A DNA stretch of 7,985 bases, taken from assembly GCA_030833605.1 (NCBI GenBank), contig JAURGV010000103.1:1-7985 (forward strand), written 5' to 3'. Source of the DNA: Rhodothermales bacterium. GTDB lineage: Bacteria > Bacteroidota > Rhodothermia > Rhodothermales > UBA10348. The position numbers were made by a program, and so were the translations under genes. The notes beneath the pieces are model-generated. The model was not told the origin of the DNA and did no database searches. It was given only the letters and a program-made list of their open reading frames with translations. Positions 5,624 through 7,985 of this stretch are shown here, one piece after another. The stretch's first letter is position 1; the number at the start of each line of letters is the position of its first letter.

Positions 5624-6358
5624 TCAGGATGCTTTTTCAGTGTCGTCGGCAGCCGGAGCTTCTTCGGAAGCAGGTGCTTCTTCAGTAGCCGGTGCGGCTT
5701 CAGCTTCAGGAGTTTCTTCAGCCACTGGTGCAGCTTCAGCTACGGGAGCTTCTTCTGCCACAGGCGCTTCTTCAACTACTGATTCGGAGCCGGCGGCATC
5801 TTCTGCGGCCTGTGCTGCATTCGCTTCAACCTGTTCAGCTTTTGCGATTTTTGCAGCTGTTTCCCTGTTGGATTCGTCGGCGGCTGCCATTACAGCGGCA
5901 TCTTCTTTAGCTTTGGCAAGCGCCACAGCTTTTGCCTTGGCTGCTTCAGCAGCAGCTTCAGCAGCACGTTTCTCTTCTTCCTTAAGGGCTTGTTTACGAC
6001 GCTGTTCTGCAGTCGTTTTGCCACTGGAAGCCGCTTTTTCTGCGCGAGCCACTTTGTGTGCCTCAACTGCAGATGCAATTTCTTCGTCGGATTTATTCTT
6101 GCGGCGCATGTGCAACTCCAGCATCAATCCTTCTTTGCTCAAAAGAGCACGGACTGTTTCTGTAGGTTGGGCTCCATCTAAGAGCCAATGGATTACGCGG
6201 TCTCCGTTGATTTCGCAAGTAGCTGGTTCATCCAAAGGATTATACCGGCCTAAATCTTCAATGTACCGTCCGTCGCGAGGGCTGCGGGTATCCGCTGCCA
6301 CGATCGCATAAATTGGGCGCTTTTTGCGTCCCATTCGTCTAAGTCGAAGCTTTACCAC
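5624..6358 (-). CDS. rpsP: 30S ribosomal protein S16 with long Ala/Glu/Pro-rich C-terminal extension
   Basis: S16 is an early-binding small-subunit protein needed for 30S assembly. Residues 1-84 are a full S16 domain: MVKLRLRRMGRKKRPIYAI, DTRSPRDGRYIEDLGRYNP (23-41), DRVIHWLLDGAQPTETVRALL (53-73). The start is GTG at 6358, preceded only by a purine stretch (AAAGAAA). The first ATG is at residue 9, inside the conserved N-terminus, and so is not the start. The protein is 244 residues against about 80-90 for typical S16. The extra part is a charged Ala/Lys/Glu-rich helix-prone or coiled-coil stretch (about 88-190), then an acidic low-complexity run of EEAPVAEEAPV-like units (196-236). Long S16 tails of this kind occur in Bacteroidota relatives. 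Their role is not known to me. The gene is 51 bases after ffh and 20 before rimM. Confidence 0.96.
   Translation of the reverse strand: MVKLRLRRMGRKKRPIYAIVAADTRSPRDGRYIEDLGRYNPLDEPATCEINGDRVIHWLLDGAQPTETVRALLSKEGLMLELHMRRKNKSDEEIASAVEAHKVARAEKAASSGKTTAEQRRKQALKEEEKRAAEAAAEAAKAKAVALAKAKEDAAVMAAADESNRETAAKIAKAEQVEANAAQAAEDAAGSESVVEEAPVAEEAPVAEAAPVAEETPEAEAAPATEEAPASEEAPAADDTEKAS
5651..5773 (-). repeat. Degenerate repeat in rpsP encoding acidic EAP(V/A)-type units
   Basis: The 3' part of rpsP encodes residues 196-236, built from repeated EEAPVAEEAP, AEAAPVAEET and EEAPASEEAP units. On the plus strand this appears as recurring gcttcttc / gcttcagc blocks separated by about 15-18 bases. The copies differ at many third positions, so the run is not a recent exact expansion. 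Confidence 0.7.
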
Positions 6359-6409
6359 TTTCTTTGACTGATTGTGATCTGAAATATCATGTTTTAGGGG
6401 TGAAAATGA

Positions 6410-7759
6410 TTAGCGACTTCCCATCATGGATGCCAGGTCGAGTGATCGTCCTTTACCCATTAATTTGGTCATCGTTTTCATCATTTTCTTCATGTCGCGA
6501 AACTGCTTCAATAGCTGATTCACTTCACGAACTTCTACACCAGCGCCATTTGCTATGCGTTTGCGCCGGCCTCCATTGATAATGTCCGGATTTTGGCGTT
6601 CTTCGAAAGTCATGGAGTAAATGATGGCTTCTATATATTTAAAAGCGTCATCATCAACATCCAGGTCTTTTACCTGTTTGCCAACACCCGGAATCATCCC
6701 AATGAGATCCTTCATAGATCCCATTTTTTTAAGCCGATTCAGTTGATCCAAAAAGTCTTCCAGGTTGAAATCTTCCGACCTGATTTTCTTTTGAAGCTTC
6801 TCGGCTTGCTTTTCGTCAAACTGCTCCTGGGCTTTTTCAACAAAAGAGACTACGTCTCCCATGCCGAGAATACGCTGGGCCATTCTATCAGGATAGAATG
6901 GGGTCAACGCATCCAGTTTTTCACCCGTAGACGCAAATTTAATGGGTTTCTGAACTACCGTTCGAATCGATAACGCGGCGCCGCCCCGAGTATCTCCATC
7001 GAGTTTCGTTAGAACCACGCCGTCAAAGTTCAACTGCTGGTTGAATTCAACGGCGGTATTAACTGCATCCTGACCAGTCATCGCGTCTACTACGAACAAG
7101 ATTTCAGTCGGATTGACTGCCGATTTAATGTCGGCAACCTCCTTCATCATTTTCTCGTCCACATGAAGACGTCCAGCCGTGTCGATAATCACAATATCTC
7201 GCGCATCGCGTTTGGCAGCTGCAACAGCTTCCTTGGCTATACGAACGGGATCTTGTACAACTTGGCCATCTTTCTCCAGCGAATAGACGGGCACTCCAAT
7301 AGAATCGGCAAGCGTCTTTAGCTGATCCACTGCTGCCGGACGGTATACGTCAGCCGCGGCCAGCATAGGCGTTCTGCCTTTGCTCTTGAAGTAATATGCC
7401 AGCTTTCCAGCAAAAGTAGTTTTCCCAGACCCTTGAAGTCCGGCAATCAAGATTACGGTAGGTGGCTGTTTAGCAAAGGAGATATCCTCATGCGTCGACC
7501 CAAGTAGAACAACCAGTTCATCATAAATGATTTTAACTAGTTGTTGCCCGGGTGAAACTGCATTGAGCACTTCACTTCCCAGCGCTTGATCCTTTATTCG
7601 ATCCGTAAAGTCTTTTGCTACCTGGTAGTTGACGTCTGCATCCAGCAAAGCCCGCCGAATCTCGCGCATACTTTCCGCGATATTCAGCTCGTTGATACGT
7701 CCTTGGCCACTTAGGCTTTGGAGAGCACCTTCTAGCTTTTCTGAGAGACTTTCAAACAT
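6410..7759 (-). CDS. ffh: Signal recognition particle protein Ffh
   Basis: Ffh is the GTPase subunit of the signal recognition particle. It binds 4.5S RNA and signal sequences and hands ribosome-nascent chain complexes to FtsY at the membrane. The 449-residue product has the normal length and layout. An N domain (about 1-95) includes AESMREIRRALLDADVNYQV. The G domain (about 100-295) has G1 GLQGSGKT (107-114), AADVYRPAAVDQL (135-147), G3 DTAGR (193-197), VVDAMTGQDAV (223-233) and G4 TKLDG (251-255), with GEK (279-281) nearby. The M domain (about 328-435) has MIPGVG (355-360) and the RNA-binding RRKRIANGAG (398-407). A Met-rich end (DMKKMMKTMTKLM) follows. No Shine-Dalgarno site precedes the ATG at 7759. 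It is the first visible gene of the cluster that continues into rpsP. Confidence 0.98.
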   Translation of the reverse strand: MFESLSEKLEGALQSLSGQGRINELNIAESMREIRRALLDADVNYQVAKDFTDRIKDQALGSEVLNAVSPGQQLVKIIYDELVVLLGSTHEDISFAKQPPTVILIAGLQGSGKTTFAGKLAYYFKSKGRTPMLAAADVYRPAAVDQLKTLADSIGVPVYSLEKDGQVVQDPVRIAKEAVAAAKRDARDIVIIDTAGRLHVDEKMMKEVADIKSAVNPTEILFVVDAMTGQDAVNTAVEFNQQLNFDGVVLTKLDGDTRGGAALSIRTVVQKPIKFASTGEKLDALTPFYPDRMAQRILGMGDVVSFVEKAQEQFDEKQAEKLQKKIRSEDFNLEDFLDQLNRLKKMGSMKDLIGMIPGVGKQVKDLDVDDDAFKYIEAIIYSMTFEERQNPDIINGGRRKRIANGAGVEVREVNQLLKQFRDMKKMMKTMTKLMGKGRSLDLASMMGSR

Positions 7760-7832
7760 CAGTTAGCAAAATCTATTGATTACCCGCCTCACGTGCTGAG
7801 AAACGGCTTTTGTGTCAGCTTTACCTCATCGC

Positions 7833-7850
7833 GGGACTAAAATTAGTCTC
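7833..7850. other. Inverted repeat in the ffh leader
   Basis: GGGACTAA (7833-7840) and TTAGTCTC (7843-7850) pair over 8 positions, one of them a G-T wobble in RNA, around two bases. It lies about 75 bases upstream of the ffh ATG in a 226-base non-coding stretch. There is no T run, so it is not a terminator. It could be an operator or a leader hairpin. Confidence 0.35.
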
Positions 7851-7877
7851 GTGAAGACATAAAAAGGCACAGACGGG

Positions 7878-7908
7878 TAAAATTAAGGCTCTTTAGAAGA
7901 TGAAACAA
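7878..7908 (-). promoter_or_regulatory. Candidate Bacteroidota-type promoter for ffh
   Basis: On the minus strand TTG (7908-7906) is followed after 20 bases by TAATTTTA (7885-7878). The second element matches 7 of 8 positions of the TAnnTTTG element at -7 described for Bacteroidota, and the spacing fits its -33 TTG partner. Transcription would start near 7871, leaving a leader of about 110 bases that includes the inverted repeat at 7833-7850. The rest of 7760-7985 shows no gene. A weaker sigma-70-like alternative is TATTAT at 7923-7918, but its possible TTGGTC partner is only 15 bases away. Confidence 0.3.
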
Positions 7909-7985
7909 CGGATAGGCATAATAGAATTACCCAAATCAGACCAATTCGGGTTCTAAATGCTCAAATCCTCTGTTTCTTCACCACT

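Noticed and set aside
5595..6311. Long plus-strand open frame (238 codons) antisense to rpsP, rich in Ser and Ala
   Set aside because: It is the mirror of the repetitive, Ala/Glu-rich rpsP tail. Its composition follows from the codons of the opposite strand and it matches no family, while the minus-strand S16 is unambiguous.
6593..6973. Plus-strand 126-codon frame inside ffh
   Set aside because: It lies entirely antisense to the conserved G and M domains of Ffh, with no family resemblance and no promoter or ribosome site seen.

Overview
The window is a compact bacterial chromosome segment with every convincing gene on the minus strand, so it reads right to left. It probably comes from the Bacteroidota / Rhodothermota / Balneolota group. 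The clues are a secreted GWxTD-type protein, a ribosomal protein S16 with a long Ala/Glu/Pro tail, a GHYKGVDQR motif in TrmD as I recall from Bacteroidota, weak or absent Shine-Dalgarno sites before most genes, and the start of what looks like an outer-membrane receptor with a carboxypeptidase-regulatory-like plug extension. The phylum is an inference from these traits, and no species is claimed. TAA, TGA and TAG are all used as stops, consistent with genetic code 11.

Right part (about 7985 to 3812): a classic translation and secretion cluster in the order ffh, rpsP, rimM, trmD, rplS. It has a possible Bacteroidota-type promoter and a small inverted repeat upstream of ffh. It closes with a perfect 36-bp palindrome followed by a T-rich run, which is an intrinsic terminator for leftward transcription. 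The products act together: Ffh delivers nascent membrane and secreted proteins, S16 and its maturation factor RimM assemble the 30S subunit, TrmD makes m1G37 in tRNA, and L19 sits at the 30S/50S interface.

Middle part (3789 to 2509): a divergent member of the MqnA/MqnD periplasmic-binding-protein-fold family, starting only 22 bases past the terminator T run, followed by smpB, the tmRNA partner in ribosome rescue.

Left part (2508 to 1): an intergenic tract of 23-bp tandem repeats, then a large exported GWxTD-domain protein. Three bases after its stop, a further gene runs off the left edge. Its visible 50 codons encode a signal peptide and the start of a beta-sandwich like those that precede TonB-dependent receptors. 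This gene is easily missed because it has no stop inside the window.

Most of the window is ordinary housekeeping. The points worth a second look are the tandem repeat tract, the left-edge exported gene coupled to the GWxTD gene, the divergent MqnA-like protein behind a strong terminator, and the repetitive S16 tail. I do not see a clear new defence, mobile or RNA-guided system here.
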